Shown here: in pieces, positions 52,811-64,000 of the stretch | Layout: each line of letters starts with the position of its first letter | How positions within the stretch are numbered: position 1 is the stretch's first letter | Assembly (NCBI GenBank): GCA_964035545.1 | Contig: OZ037768.1 | Coordinates: 17,357,875 to 17,421,874, forward strand | DNA: 64,000 nucleotides | From: Bugula neritina | Lineage: Eukaryota > Bryozoa > Gymnolaemata > Cheilostomatida > Bugulidae | Direction of reading: 5' to 3' | Notes under the pieces: generated by a model | Told to the model about the DNA's origin: nothing | The model's database searches: none | The model's input: the letters and a program-made list of their open reading frames with translations, nothing else | Program-made: the position numbers and the translations under genes

Positions 52811-54116
52811 TAGGGGAGGGTGGAGCTAGCTGAACTAAAAATGTTTTGCCATATTCCAAAGATTAGCATTATGAAAGTCAGTCATATGTTTCTGTCTTCG
52901 TCCATAAAAACTAAACGCATAAACATTTTACAAACCAGGATAAAGGCAATTTTTTACTGCAAACCTTTTGGTACAAAGAAACCGGCAAAGGACTGGTTTC
53001 AGCTGCCCTGTAATGTAAATTGTTTTACCTATTTTGCAAGTTGAAAAAAAATTATTAGAGATTAACAATGAAAATCATGAAAAGATCAGAATAAATTGGC
53101 ATACACAAATAACAGAAACCCTGGATGTGATCTTTCACAGTGAAATCTACAGCCCTAACAGTGAAACCTTGACAGTAAAACCTTATCTTAAATCTCAAAG
53201 GTAGGCAATGCAGAATACTCTTTAAAACTTAAGCAGCAGCAGCAAACTGGTAGAAAAGCTTTCAAAAGTTTTATTTTTTGTAATTCATACATAAACAAGT
53301 TACATATATGAAATGGGATTCTCTCACATGACATCAGTAAATACATGGTGTTGTTGAGCATAACCAACTCTTTTAGAGGGCCGTTTGAAGGCTCTCAACT
53401 ATGGCAGATGATTTATACCACTGCCTTGTTTTACCATATTCTTTCCTGCAGTTATGTTTTCTTTATCTGTTCCCTGTTTGTTTTCCCTGCATGTAAATTT
53501 GCACCCTTCTGAAAACATTTGCAGGATAGTTTAATTATGCTGTTGACCTACATTTTTGTTTGTTCTAAGGCTATAATTGTATATTTAGAGTTATATAAAA
53601 ATTATGGATAAAAACTTTTAATTTAGAAAAATATAAACTTTAATGTAAAAATTGGTCCACCCAATTATAATAAACATAGTGAAAATAGTAAGAGGAGCAA
53701 GTTGTACCTGGCTCAACTTGCTCCACTAGCTTCTTATGAGGTCCAACTAGCCTGACACTAGCTGTCACGCTACAAATTATTGTCAATGTCTTCTGTGATA
53801 GAGATATCTCTGCAACTTTAGGTTATTGTCCAGCTTTAAGATCTTGTTGAAAATACATGCCTAAATTTACTTTACTGGGCTATTAAAGCTTAAGAAACTA
53901 CACAACTTTTTATGAAAAAAATAAAAAAATTTGCTCACTTTTTATGCAAAGAATGTGAAAACTCCTCACTCATCTAAAAACTTCTGCTTTAATTCAATAT
54001 ATTCCCATATGTTTGGTAGTTTACCTAAAACCCAATTAAGTAAAGGGGCTAAAATCGTGGAACGATTTAGAGGAGAAAATTTAAAGCATGTGGTTAAACT
54101 AGCCCCACTCTCCCCT
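52811..54116. mobile_element. Non-autonomous DNA element with 25-bp terminal inverted repeats
   Basis: The left end, TAGGGGAGGGTGGAGCTAGC, is complementary to the right end, which on the minus strand reads TAGGGGAGAGTGGGGCTAGT, with a few mismatches. A second internal hairpin, GGAGCAAGTTG/CAACTTGCTCC, lies near 53695. The interior does not code for a transposase. I do not assign a superfamily. Confidence 0.65.
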
Positions 54117-54626
54117 ATGTATATATTTATACATATATACATATAAAGTTTCAAACATACAGTTTTTTCTTTACACAGCTGCACTGCATTATTGGTGCTT
54201 TATAAAGACATTGTCTATCATAGGACACACATGCAGTATAGGGATTAGCCGATTATATTATATATATTCCAATTGATTAGCATCATTACATTGACGTCAT
54301 TTGTGATGGCTATATCATAATATTATATTGTGGATATGTTCTGCTTTTATTTGTCAAAATTATTTCTGGCAATTGTATTTTGCTACCAAGAACCTCCTTC
54401 AATGGTAATCTTAATCAAAGTTAGATATGCACTTACTATATGTTTAATATTGATATAAATTCAAAAAAGTTATCACAGAAGTTTTTGATAATACAACATC
54501 CTTTGTCTTTTGATCAAAATACATTGTTAAAATGAGTTGTGAAATTGTATACTTTTAGTTTTTACAGCATTTAATTTGTTAGAATCTCCGTTTTTAAAAC
54601 AAAAACAAAAATGCAAGCACGCATCT
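54117..54626. other. Non-coding AT-rich DNA
   Basis: No gene or repeat is recognised. Confidence 0.35.
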
Positions 54627-54771
<145 letters not shown>

Positions 54772-55035
54772 ATGCCAATTATGTTATTTTATGATGTATT
54801 TTACAGCGCCAGATTTTTAATGTCAAGATACGAAATTTGCAATCTAAAGGAAAACAACCTTTAAACTTTTTTCACTTTATTTCTAATGCAAAATACTCAA
54901 AAATACATGATTTTGTATATTGGTATAACACTTTGAAATACAACATGTGATTACATAATAATGTTTTATTTTTTTAAATACTTTAGACAGCATTGGTGCA
55001 GCACAAAATTTTTTCTTGATTTTGACATATTGTCT

Positions 55036-55424
55036 TGAATTTATGCTATTTACTAATTATGCGAGTATTTAAGACTAAAGCTCGTAACTGCCTCATAAAG
55101 TATTGATAGCGTTTATTTAATACAAATTATACATGAGTGAAATAAAGTACATAAGTGTGAAGTTAATTACTATTACATGACAAATACCAAGCATGCAACC
55201 TAACTATCCAAGCGCTACTATCCAACTGTGCACTGATGATGCACGCTGCTAATGATCGTATGATTATTAACTCCATCCTAACTGGTCGATCCTATTCATT
55301 GTCTAGAAAGATAGCGTAACAATGTATTAGGTTGAGCGTAGCTTAGCACATTGTAGATGATGACACATTGGGGTAGCAGAGTAACAATAGGAGTTGTCCT
55401 TCTGATATACCACAATTCGCCACA
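55036..55424 (-). repeat. 3' LTR (element orientation)
   Basis: It starts TGTGG and ends TTCA on the minus strand. It aligns with 59557-60014 at about 85-90 percent except for a 60-70 base stretch absent here (CCCAAAGCATTAACTCTATC and what follows in the other LTR). Confidence 0.8.
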
Positions 55425-55434
55425 CTCCCCGACC
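55425..55434 (-). other. Polypurine tract
   Basis: GGTCGGGGAG directly precedes the 3' LTR on the minus strand. Confidence 0.55.
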
Positions 55435-55934
55435 TATCGGAAAGCAAGGCTACTGAGAAACTAAATTATCAGAAGGTGTAGGCGAAGAACCAAAGGCATG
55501 AGCTGGAAATTCAACACAGTGCCGGCGGGAGTTGTCAGATGAAAAAGATAAAAACATGCAAATGAAAAGTAACAGGCCGCTCAACTGGCCACTCTGCAAA
55601 GAGCAGAGTAAAACACACAGGGAACCAAGACAAAAACACTTGTCTGTCAAAAACATGAGTAGAAAATAATATCAAATTTATAATACTTTATAAACACACT
55701 GTCCCATAACCAATAAAAGGAAGACACATATTTACATAGATAACAGCTGAAGATCAGATGTGAAAAGATACGTCAACTTACGTCACCACCAGCCAACGAC
55801 AGGCACCAAGAAAGAAGGCCTCCTTACACAGTCACAAATATTAATATTGCCGACTGCTATCATATAACATAACAATCATCTTCTCCATATTAAACTAATG
55901 CAACTCTTCTTCTTCTTATGCCGGCGGTGACTGA

Positions 55935-56400
55935 TCATCTAGACCCAGTCTCTCTTCTTATACAAAAAGGGTCATGAAAGTCTTCACTCCTTAACTGCCA
56001 TTGCTGCTCGCGCAAAATCTCGTGAGTCGTCCTCATGTGAGTAATGAGCTCATCCACGTACTCAAGGACGCTGCTCTTCAGAGCAGGGACATGGTAAGTT
56101 AAATGCCCAGAAACCATCGTTTCTTTACCGAGCATGAGAAAGTTCGGTGTCTCCGGTGTACTGAAGTGAGGGGTACTATGGTATGCTTGTATGAGTTGCG
56201 GCAGCACCAAGTCTCACTCTTCCTGACTTCTACCCAGTAGCAGGCTTCTCAGAGAGCCGCTTGGCATATGGCTCTTCCGCTCAACAACCCTATTCCTCTG
56301 CAAGTGATATAGGGCAGTCTGTTTCTGATTGACCCCCCACGTCTTACAGAGATCGCTCATAAGTTGTGACTGAGCTGGGCACCCTGATCAGTGTGTATTT
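55935..56400 (-). pseudogene. Integrase remnant of the LTR element
   Basis: The minus-strand frames read TWGVNQKQTALYHLQ and RNRVVERKSH (catalytic core end, with the Glu region) at about 56350-56260. These are followed by SLLLGRSQEE and then LPQLIQAYHSTPHFSTPETP at 56210 on. Frame changes separate them. The first catalytic residues, upstream near 57000-56500, are not readable as one frame. Confidence 0.65.
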
Positions 56401-57219
56401 GCTCTGGCAAACCGAAATAACAGAACAGGTTCTGATCTAAGGCCCTGGCCACCGTGGAGGCCAACGCATCCGGAATAGCCAGAGCAAGACAGCCCACCGC
56501 GTAAAGGAGTCAGTTAACACCAGTATTCAGTTATTACCTCTTTCAGATGTGAGGATAGGGCCCACCAGATTTACGGCAACTACTTACCACAGACGACCGT
56601 CATGAAGGCAATGTCTCCCCGCGGTCTCAGTGGAGCAGCCATGCCTACTAGCCTGGCATACCTCACACTTCCGCACCCGGTGTCAAACATCCCGGGTCAT
56701 CCCGGACTAATACGACCGGAGCTGAAAACACCTGGTCATCCACCCAGTTCTAGCATGAGCTTGCTTATGCGTGTCCCGGATCAGCTCCTGGTGGAGACCA
56801 TACGGACAGACGACTCTCCTACGTTCTTAGTGATTTGCACCGGTTGCTAACGTTATCGTTAACAGCCCATCACTATTAAACTGAAGAGAGTCTCACCAGT
56901 CACAGAAATACTTGAACTCTGCAAACTTGACCGGTTGTTCAGCCTCACTAGGCCGCCGTCCCTTTTTTTTGGCCTAAACTAAGTCAGCTACTACCCCCGG
57001 TAGTGTAGCTTGGAGCTCGCAAGGCTCCCTGACATTTTGGAACAGTGTAGGGTTTACATGAAGGGTGTTGACAGCTCTAGAGGGGGATCAGACTGGAGTT
57101 GGCCTTCTTCCCAGCTGTATACACCTGTTCTCTCTATCTGCTCTTCCACGTTCAATCAAAGGGGTCTACCATCCTTGCGCTTAGTGTTTAGGCATTAATT
57201 ACACCTCTCTTCATGCCGC

Positions 57220-57843
57220 CGGCTCAATCCATCGGCATTGCCATGTTTCTTTCCAGGTCGGTGTTCGATCCGATATGAAAACTCAGCCAGGATCTTAAGC
57301 CAATGCGCAACTTGACTATAGTGTTTAGCTCGTCTGCACAACCATATCAATGACGCATGATCTGTTTGAAGCCTGAATGTCTACCCATACAGATATGGTC
57401 TGAAATGCTTAACCTCCTTAACCACTGCCAGAAGCTCTTTCCTGGTAGTGCAGTAGCTTTTTTTGAGCCGACATAGCCTTACTGTAGTAAGCAACCACCA
57501 CCTTGCGACCATCCTGGATCTGAGACAGCACAGCTCCCACATTGTGGTCACTCGCATCAGTGTCCAGAATGTACTCCTTCACCGAATTGAGGTACACCAA
57601 AATGAGTGCCACTAACGAACCAGCCGGCAACTCCACCGGCTCGGTGAAAGGGTTCACACACTGTACCAGGAATTTCCCACTCTCGTCCAGCCGATTTAGA
57701 CTGTTCGCGAGCTGGACTCCTCCAGGTGCCTCTTCTACTACTTCTAAGTCAGAGATTTTCCTGCAGTTCACTCTGCAGTGAACTGTAGCCTTGGAGCGCC
57801 CAGGAATAGTGAAACACCGCACCACCTGCACTCTCCCCACCAA
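57220..57843 (-). pseudogene. Protease-linker/RNase H region with the RT deleted
   Basis: The frame from 57843 goes from the post-protease linker (NPFTEPVELPAGSLVALI) straight into the RNase H block EYILDTDASDHNVGAVLSQI at about 57590. The RT domain that belongs between them is absent, and the junction is in frame. Downstream pieces (RKELLAVVKEVKHFRPYLYG, LQTDHASLIWLCRR, HRPGKKHGNADGLSR) continue to about 57220 after a frameshift near 57430. Confidence 0.7.
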
Positions 57844-57919
57844 GGGCCCCCAAACTTATTCACACAAGCAAGCTCACGCCCGGCCAACATCACCGCAAAC
57901 TTGTGGCACTTGTGTCTCT

Positions 57920-58228
57920 TTAGGAATGGCATCCCAAGATGGCGTCCTCTTTCAGCTGACTGACGATGAAAGTATTTTTGATCACATGATCACAGACTCG
58001 ACCTGTCAGCTCAATCACACCATAAAATGGAATACACGACTCGTCCGCCAATGTGCCGTGTTCCCCTTTATATGGCTGTGGGTTAACCCTGTTTCCTGCA
58101 TTGAGTGTGTCAAAAAGACACCGGCTCAGGAGATTAGTAGTACACCCAGTGCCCAACAGAAATGTCGCAGTTTTGCAGGCAAACTTACCGGGCAGGAAAT
58201 AGCTGCTTTCATATGGCTGGCCGCTCAC
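57920..58228 (-). pseudogene. Retropepsin-like protease remnant
   Basis: It reads TATFLLGTGCTTNLLSRCLFD on the minus strand. The family pattern is an LxDTG active site; here Gly stands in place of Asp. It is similar over its length to the fragment at 46181-46624. Confidence 0.65.
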
Positions 58229-58662
58229 TGAGAAGCTTGTCTACAACACCTCATGTGCATAGAGTTTAGGATGCACCTGTGCTTTCTGATTACGAAAGGG
58301 TCTCCAAGGTTTCAAGAGTAGCTGAGTGACATCTCGCCCCTGCTCAAACGTGGCCAGCCGAGTGAAATCTCGGTTTTGCTCCCATGTAGGCAGCCGAAGA
58401 AAATCTTGGTCCTGTTACCACTTCTTGTACACTCTTTCCTCCTGCAATCCCTCAAAGCAACTTTTGAGTAGCCAGGGCGGAGGTTTTGGCAAACGTTGCG
58501 GTCTGCTGACTCTTCTTGGGACTTGCCACTTTGACGAAGGCGGCCTCCTCAATCTGTTGAGTTTGGGCCGTGGCACTGGTCTTCAAGAGTTAAATCGAGG
58601 CCCACAGTTGGCAGAATTTACCGTGGGCCGTTTAGATTTAACTGTTTTATTCCGCCATAGAG

Positions 58663-58704
58663 ACAGCTTCTCAGGAGATGTCCTCCACTACCACAACCCC
58701 AACA
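58663..58704 (-). pseudogene. Gag zinc knuckle
   Basis: In the minus-strand frame from 58704 the residues CWGCGSGGHLLRSC give C-x2-C-x4-H-x4-C. The upstream gag frame (58907-58671) is in a different phase, so a frameshift separates them. Confidence 0.65.
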
Positions 58705-59219
58705 AACAGTCTGCCAAGGGCAGCTGTCAGTGGCCTAGCAAGCCGCTTAGCTGCCGGTTGTTGCCTCAGACGCCTAATTTCGGCCAGCAGCTCTCGTACC
58801 AGACTCGTGGTTAAGCCGGTCTCTTTAGCTGCCAAGGCTAGGTGGACTGCCGCAGTAGCCGACGGCGGCGATAACCCATCGTCGGCTTCTACTTGCTGCG
58901 CGTTCACATCAGGCCGACATGCACTATTGGCTTAGAAATAGGCATTTATAAACTGAAGGGCCTTATCCATTGTATCAACTTTGACTACCAGCAAATGCCT
59001 TTTCAAGTCGATGTTTTTGACCGACTGGAAAAACTCTTCGAGAGCCAAACTCCTCCGGCCTTCTACTGTCAAGTCGCCAAAAGCAACCTGCGCCAGCCGT
59101 TTTACTACGATCGCGTATTCTCGGAAGGGAGTCTTAGGATCTCTTCTAAGCTCTTCGAATTGTAAAGTGCATCTTGAGTAGTGAGCCCAAACTCAGCTCT
59201 CAACGCCTCAAAGATACTG

Positions 59220-59492
59220 CTAACATTCTAGCCGATACCATGAGGTTTGACCAATCATGTCGGGCGCAACCGCAGCTGGATTAGATCGAGTGACTTTAGC
59301 TGGCCATCTACAGATGACTGCCACATTGCTAAACTCAACAATAAATTGCTTCTCATCTTCTTCTCCGCAGAAGGTAGGAACCCGTAAATGATACTTGTCT
59401 ATAGGCAGCAGTGGGCTGCCTATGGCATCCTCTACAGCTGCCGCTTCAACCTGCTCTAGACGGGGGATGTTTCCTGCGTCGTTGATGGCCAT
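59220..59492 (-). pseudogene. Gag N-terminal region
   Basis: A 90-codon minus-strand frame starts 65 bases inside the 5' LTR. It contains LRVPTFCGEEDEKQFIVEFS, the VPxFxGE..Q.FI.EF pattern of Ty3/gypsy gag. It then runs into a stop. Other gag pieces are spread over 58260-59219. Confidence 0.6.
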
Positions 59493-59532
59493 ACTTTTTT
59501 GCTCCTTGGACAGGAGTATTAGCCTTAAATTA

Positions 59533-59550
59533 ATTCCACTGCTGCTACCA
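59533..59550 (-). other. Primer-binding site candidate
   Basis: TGGTAGCAGCAGTGGAAT on the minus strand, six bases inside the 5' LTR, begins with TGG as expected for pairing to a tRNA ending in CCA. I do not assign the tRNA. Confidence 0.5.
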
Positions 59551-59556
59551 CTGTTG

Positions 59557-60014
59557 TGAATTTATGCTATTCACTAATTATACAATTGTTTAGGACTGAA
59601 GCTCAGAACTGCCTTATAGAGTATTGATAGTGTTTATTTAATACAAATTATACATGAGTGAAATAAAGTACATAAGTGTGAAGAATTTCATAACATGACA
59701 AATACCAAGCATGCAACCTAACTATCCAAGCGCTACTATCCAACTGTGCGCGGCTGATGCACGCTGCTAATAATCTTACATCATTAGCTCCATCCCAAAG
59801 CATTAACTCTATCCCAAGCATTAGCTACAACTGCTGATGCAAGCTGCTAATGATGATTAGCTCCATTCTAATTCGTCGATCCTATTCATTGTCCAGAGAA
59901 ATAGCTTAACAATGTATTAGGCTGAGCGTAGCTCAGTGTATTGTAGAAGATGCAACATTAGGGTAGCAGAATAACTATAGGAGTTGTCCTTCCGATTTAC
60001 CATAATTCACGACA
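59557..60014 (-). repeat. 5' LTR (element orientation)
   Basis: It runs TGTCG to TTCA on the minus strand. It is longer than the other LTR by an internal stretch that contains two copies of an ATTAGCT-type phrase. LTR divergence indicates an old insertion. Confidence 0.8.
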
Positions 60015-61303
60015 ACTCTTAATTTTATCTAAGAATACTAAAACGGCATTGAAGTTTAAATTTGAATGTATCAATTGAATTGTGTTATCGAGAACGTAAA
60101 TGATTTACCGAGTATTTTTCACTCTTTTTTCTATAAAAAGTTATAAACCATCAAAAAATGTGCCAATAAACTAGAATCAATGTGGTAGCTAAATTTTTAA
60201 AGATCAAAGTTGTCTTCAAATTAATTGTTATGTAATTAGCATTGGTACAGGGAAATTTTTCAAGGCATCCTTTTAGATTGGCTAAAAGTAATTAATTAAA
60301 TATTTCAAAATGTTTTTTAAAGGTTATGCCAAAAACCAAATATATTATTGTCATTAGTTGTTGAAGAAAAGCAACAGAAAAAATTATATGATTCCCAGTT
60401 TAATAGTTTAGGATATATAATTTAAAATCTGTCCTTAGATTTTCTATTACCAACAAGCTATAGTTTTTGGCCCTGTCCTATTTGAGATTTAAAAAATGCA
60501 GTTGAATAGAGTTCTTTTGAGCATCATATACAATTACCACTCTGATAGGTATAAATAATGATTTCACTGAAACTTCTACAGGGTAATGGTCATATATTTG
60601 ATACATATCTTATAAACTCTCTCAAATTACTTTCTAGCTGGCACCATTTAATTTATATAATTATAGTATTGTTACCTGAAGTTGTTTACTTATTTGAGTT
60701 ATAATCACAAAAATTAAATATCATTTTGCTAAATATCCAATGCTTTTTGTTTTAAATTGGGTTTATTTTTGCATAATGAAACTAATAAACATAGTGTTAG
60801 AGGTTCTATATTTTCAAACGTTGACTTCCACAAATGTTTTTATGGTTTTTGTGAAGGTATACTTGCAAATTGCAAATATAATTAGCTAAAAAAGTGGTGG
60901 GGTGGGGTGGGGAGGAGGAGAGAAGACTGTATTGCTGTCTTAGCTATAGTTCAAGAAAGTCAGCTGTGCTTATTTTTCAAAATGCATTTAAACAATTCCT
61001 CAAATGCTGTTTATATAGTATACTTAGTCTGATTCACTTGAAAAGCTGTGAGCAAAAAGTTACTTTATAGCTCTAGTATTCAGTGCAGCATTTAATAATT
61101 CATCTAATGCCATGTGAGCATCTAATTATTGTTAGAGAATATATTTTTATGTGACTATGATTGGCATGCTTCTGTGAGCAATGCATAAGCATGGTACCTG
61201 TAAAAGCTTCTGCTTCCACCAAAAATCGGACTGCACTAGACCTCTAACTTAAAAGCTAGCGTGTTGCCAATCACACTATATAGATGTTGTTAGAAATCCC
61301 GAA
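60015..61303. other. Non-coding AT-rich DNA with one G-rich patch
   Basis: No gene is seen. 60896-60920 contains GTGGTGGGGTGGGGTGGGGA, the only G-rich patch in the vicinity. Confidence 0.4.
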
Positions 61304-61555
61304 GTCTCTATGGGGTAATGGTTTGTACGCCTGCTTTCAAGCCGGAGGTCTCGGGTTTGAATCCCAGTGGGGGGCAAAACTCCTGCAAGTACTATTGGAG
61401 AATAACAATACTACCACATTCCACAACCAGTTCTCTAGAACACCACTGCCTCCCCCTGCTACTCTGGCAGTTATTAGGCTCTACTGGCTTCTCAACTCTC
61501 TAGGAGTAGCATCACACAGCACGCAGAATCAAGACAGAATGTAAAATAACTGCCC
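61304..61555 (+). repeat. tRNA-derived SINE, head plus body
   Basis: 61304-61376 is a tRNA-like head (GTAATGGTTTGTACGCC, GCCGGAGGTC, B box GGGTTTGAATCCC). The following 150 bases are the reverse complement of the body lying between the two heads at 46841-46985. Confidence 0.6.
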
Positions 61556-62384
61556 TCACTTAAAAAGTGAAACCACATTCCTCTGTCGAGGCTACTGGAG
61601 AATCACAACACCACAGCATTAACAGTTTAAGATGCTGCCAAAACTATTTAAAGCTCTCTTTGGTAGCCATAACACTAAACAAGAACTTCTTCTGCCTGTA
61701 AACACTTACTATTAGAAAAAAAGACAATCTGTGGGTATCTCCAAGTCTAGGAATTACCAGAAGTACAAGTAGTGGTAAGACAATTGCCGCTAGTATGAGC
61801 TCTCAATATTATTTGGTGTCAAATTTGTGCATATGGGAAGTTCATCTACCCTGAAAGATTTCTCGCTCTCATATGCAACAGAGTTTTCTATGATATATGG
61901 CCTGAGCATGCAACAAACTAAGTCAACCAATAACCTTGTAACACATCATTTCTTATAGTTGAACAATTAAAAAAAATTCCAAAACAATAATCAACTTTTC
62001 TAAAAAAATATTTTTATAAAACCAGAGCAATTGCTATATAGGAAACACTAATTTGATATGAATGTATTGAAGATTATTAAATGTTTTGCTGGTATTTATT
62101 TTGATTAAATTTGCAAGCATACAATATTTTATAACATTTAGTTTTTTGTAGGAACTGAGATCTATTTCTTGTAGATAAAACAAGTCTTATAAATTAAAGA
62201 GAAATGAGGGTACAAATCTCTTCATAATGCAACATACGTAAATAATTTTTTTTTTTCAAAAGTTTGTTAATGCACAAGTATAAGTGAATCAACAGCTGTT
62301 TTCTTATTGTTTTGTAGTTTGTTGTCTACGAATTAGGAAATGTCAGACAGATTTATTTAATCATGTTAAATTGGGTGTATATGG

Positions 62385-62465
62385 TGTTCGGTAAAAGTGG
62401 CACAGGTAAAAATGGCACAGGTGAAAATGACACAGCAGAAATGGTGCAGATAAAATGACACATTT
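62385..62465 (+). repeat. GGTAAAAATGGCACA-type direct repeats
   Basis: Four to five imperfect 15-16 base units (GGTAAAAGTGGCACA, GGTAAAAATGGCACA, GGTGAAAATGACACA and others) occur here, the same unit as the inverted repeat at 11690-11885. Confidence 0.7.
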
Positions 62466-62692
62466 TTAAATTTATCTGATGTAGAAATTTAAAACTAATA
62501 AAATAAGACACTTGTGTTTGTTAAATAGTTCTGCTTTTATTGTGAAATACACAGGTATGACATTGTAAATAATCAACAGCATTGATGATAAACGTTTTGA
62601 AACAAGCGAATGTAATCACACAATCAAACAGTTGTTATAACTAAAATGTGAAATCCATGTTTTGGTCATGAATTAACAGCATAAATTAATTT

Positions 62693-63156
62693 TCAATTAG
62701 ATGCAAGATATTTAAAGCATTTACATTGGTTTCTGACACATCTGTACTTGGGTTTCTTTTGTGCATAACAATAACCCTTGCAGATCCGTGTTCTTTCAGG
62801 ACATCCCCAGTTTGCCTTCGCCATTAAAGCTGTTGAAAGAAATACAACATTCAGTTTGGTTATTTTGTCAAAGTCATTACATTTATTTTTTAGATGGTAA
62901 ATTTTGTAAAATTGCAAGTAATGTAATCATTATGCGTGGAAAAGTGTTTATAGCTATGCCGTGTAAAACTAAAAATTTCAGGCCAAAAACGCTGCAATGA
63001 ATGTGTATTAATAATTGTTATGTGGACATAAGTTTTTATAGTTGTGAATATATATGTAGAAAGCAATTTCATTAGTTCTGTGTTACAAATTTACTTTAAC
63101 TTACCCAATGAGCTGATGACTATCATAGCAATCACTAGCACAACAATATTCTTCAT
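62693..63156 (-). CDS. Six-cysteine invertebrate-type defensin, copy 2
   Basis: Coding exons 63156-63105 and 62829-62693 join in phase to 62 residues. A non-coding first exon lies at about 63655-63618, and the second exon starts at 63171. It has the same architecture as copy 1: a 24-residue signal peptide (MKNIVVLVIAMIVISSLG core), then a basic mature part with C-x6-C-x3-C-x9-C-x4-C-x-C. The six cysteines, the NWGCP or SWGCP start and the C-terminal YLASN are conserved. Most of the variable positions in the mature peptide have changed (for example the CYAQKKPKYRC loop against CQIRRKPHYRC). Both copies have intact frames, splice sites and TATA boxes, so both are probably expressed. Confidence 0.85.
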
Positions 63157-63683
63157 GTTGATGTAGAACTTCTGTAAAATTATAGATACATAATATTAAT
63201 AGGCAAATTTATGTGTATAACCTATAATAAGTTAGTTAAAAATATAAATACCCCAAGAAAAAAATAGCTTGCTAATATATACTAATTTCTTTGTAGTTCA
63301 TTTATACTGAAAGTCATTTCAATTTTTTTTATTTTAGTCATGATTGTCTAAGTGATAAATATTAATTTACTGTAATTTTCAAGGATGAAATAAAAACTAT
63401 CATGCATTTTATTACTGTTTTGGTGCAGTTTGTTTCAGTTTTACATAACAGTATGCCAACATATAATGGTTGTTTGATGCTAATTATATAAAAAAATTAT
63501 TTCAAAATAGCATTATATCAAAACATGATCAACTCACTAGGTGCAATAAAAAAAATTATTATTGTGCAACTTATAGTATGCATTAAATTAGTAATTTATG
63601 CTTATAGGTAAGCTTACCTGTATGTATTAGTAAAGTTTAACTTTTCTCAGAATATGAATAATTCAAATACTATAGCTGAGGCA

Positions 63684-63691
63684 TTTATATA
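63684..63691 (-). promoter_or_regulatory. TATA box of defensin copy 2
   Basis: TATATAAA on the minus strand lies about 30 bases upstream of the presumed first exon, as in copy 1. The 300 bases beyond it, to the window end, hold no other recognised feature. Confidence 0.6.
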
Positions 63692-64000
63692 TCTTTCTTA
63701 TGTCCTATTTTAACAGTCTTCTGTAGATAGCTTGCAGTTGATTGGTTAGTAATTGCCAAGTACAACGACTCCTTGTTTTCTCATTAATTATCTAGAGTTT
63801 TGTTATCGAGAGAAGAAAATTTTATTCTTAATTGTTCTCATAGAGAATTTTGTACTGCACGGGAATTTAACAAAACATTTAAATGTTTACTTCACTGTTT
63901 TTTAAGTTTTGCGTAAAAAATCTACTTTTAAAAAATTCCTGAAAAGAAATTGCAGGTATTGTGGGCATACAGTCTCCACAATTACTCTCTAGCATCATAA

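Larger units (their letters stand above)
55036..60014 (-). mobile_element. Ty3/gypsy LTR retrotransposon with internal deletion, dead
   Basis: Two LTRs in direct orientation (55036-55424 and 59557-60014) enclose about 4.1 kb. On the minus strand the order is 5' LTR, primer-binding site, gag, zinc knuckle, protease, RNase H, integrase, polypurine tract, 3' LTR, which is the Ty3/gypsy order. The RT is missing and most frames are interrupted. I see no convincing target duplication (TGTCT against ACTCT). Confidence 0.85.
61723..63805. repeat. Defensin-bearing segmental duplication, copy 2
   Basis: It aligns in direct orientation with 50388-52755. It carries the second defensin gene. At 62385-62465 it contains GGTAAAAATGGCACAGG subrepeats that copy 1 lacks. 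Confidence 0.75.

Noticed and set aside
56602-59181. Plus-strand frames of 60-162 codons inside the LTR element
   Set aside because: They are shadows of the minus-strand gag and pol remnants.
60896-60920. A G-quadruplex
   Set aside because: There are only three runs of four guanines, so a stable three-tier quadruplex is not supported. A two-tier form is possible but not remarkable.

Overview
The window is nuclear DNA from an invertebrate animal. It is AT-rich, and its genes are split by GT-AG introns, mostly of 0.2-2 kb. It carries six protein-coding genes that I can reconstruct, several degraded retroelements, tRNA-derived SINEs and small inverted-repeat elements. A BCL11-type zinc-finger gene, a GPI mannosyltransferase, a COP9 subunit and two six-cysteine invertebrate-type defensins indicate a bilaterian. 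A lophotrochozoan such as a mollusc is my guess, but the sequence does not settle it. No prokaryotic or organellar segment is visible.

Layout. 1-3405: degenerate period-6 simple sequence, then unannotated DNA. 3406-16837 (+): a 21-exon KIAA0319-like membrane protein. 17520-19501 (-): DNAJC12, tail to tail with the previous gene. 20215-24480: simple-sequence islands with a dead, 5'-truncated non-LTR retrotransposon between them. 24692-30020 (+): COPS6, 8 exons. 31740-32560: another simple-sequence island. 33407-39052 (+): a compact BCL11-like zinc-finger gene. 39959-48077 (-): PIGM, 6 exons, whose 5.3-kb first intron holds a decayed LINE endonuclease, a Ty3/gypsy pol fragment and a pair of tRNA-like SINE heads. 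48760-50390: remnants of Penelope-like elements with (AT)n tracts and three hammerhead-ribozyme motifs. 50388-52755 and 61723-63805: two direct copies of a segment, each carrying one defensin gene with its own TATA box. Between them lie an inverted-repeat DNA element (52811-54116), an (ACGC)n microsatellite and a full-length but dead Ty3/gypsy LTR element (55036-60014).

For the five long genes, every exon joins in phase and gives a product of about the expected family length: 980, 160, 330, 413 and 424 residues. The defensins give 62 residues each. The genes are unrelated housekeeping or regulatory genes, with no sign that they work as a unit. Only the two defensins form a functional cluster.

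The strongest unusual observation is the 48.8-50.4 kb segment. Three sequences there satisfy the full hammerhead core and fold: the invariant CUGANGA and GAA blocks, paired stems I, II and III, and the cleavage-site NUH. They lie on the same strand as, and next to, endonuclease fragments of Penelope-like elements.
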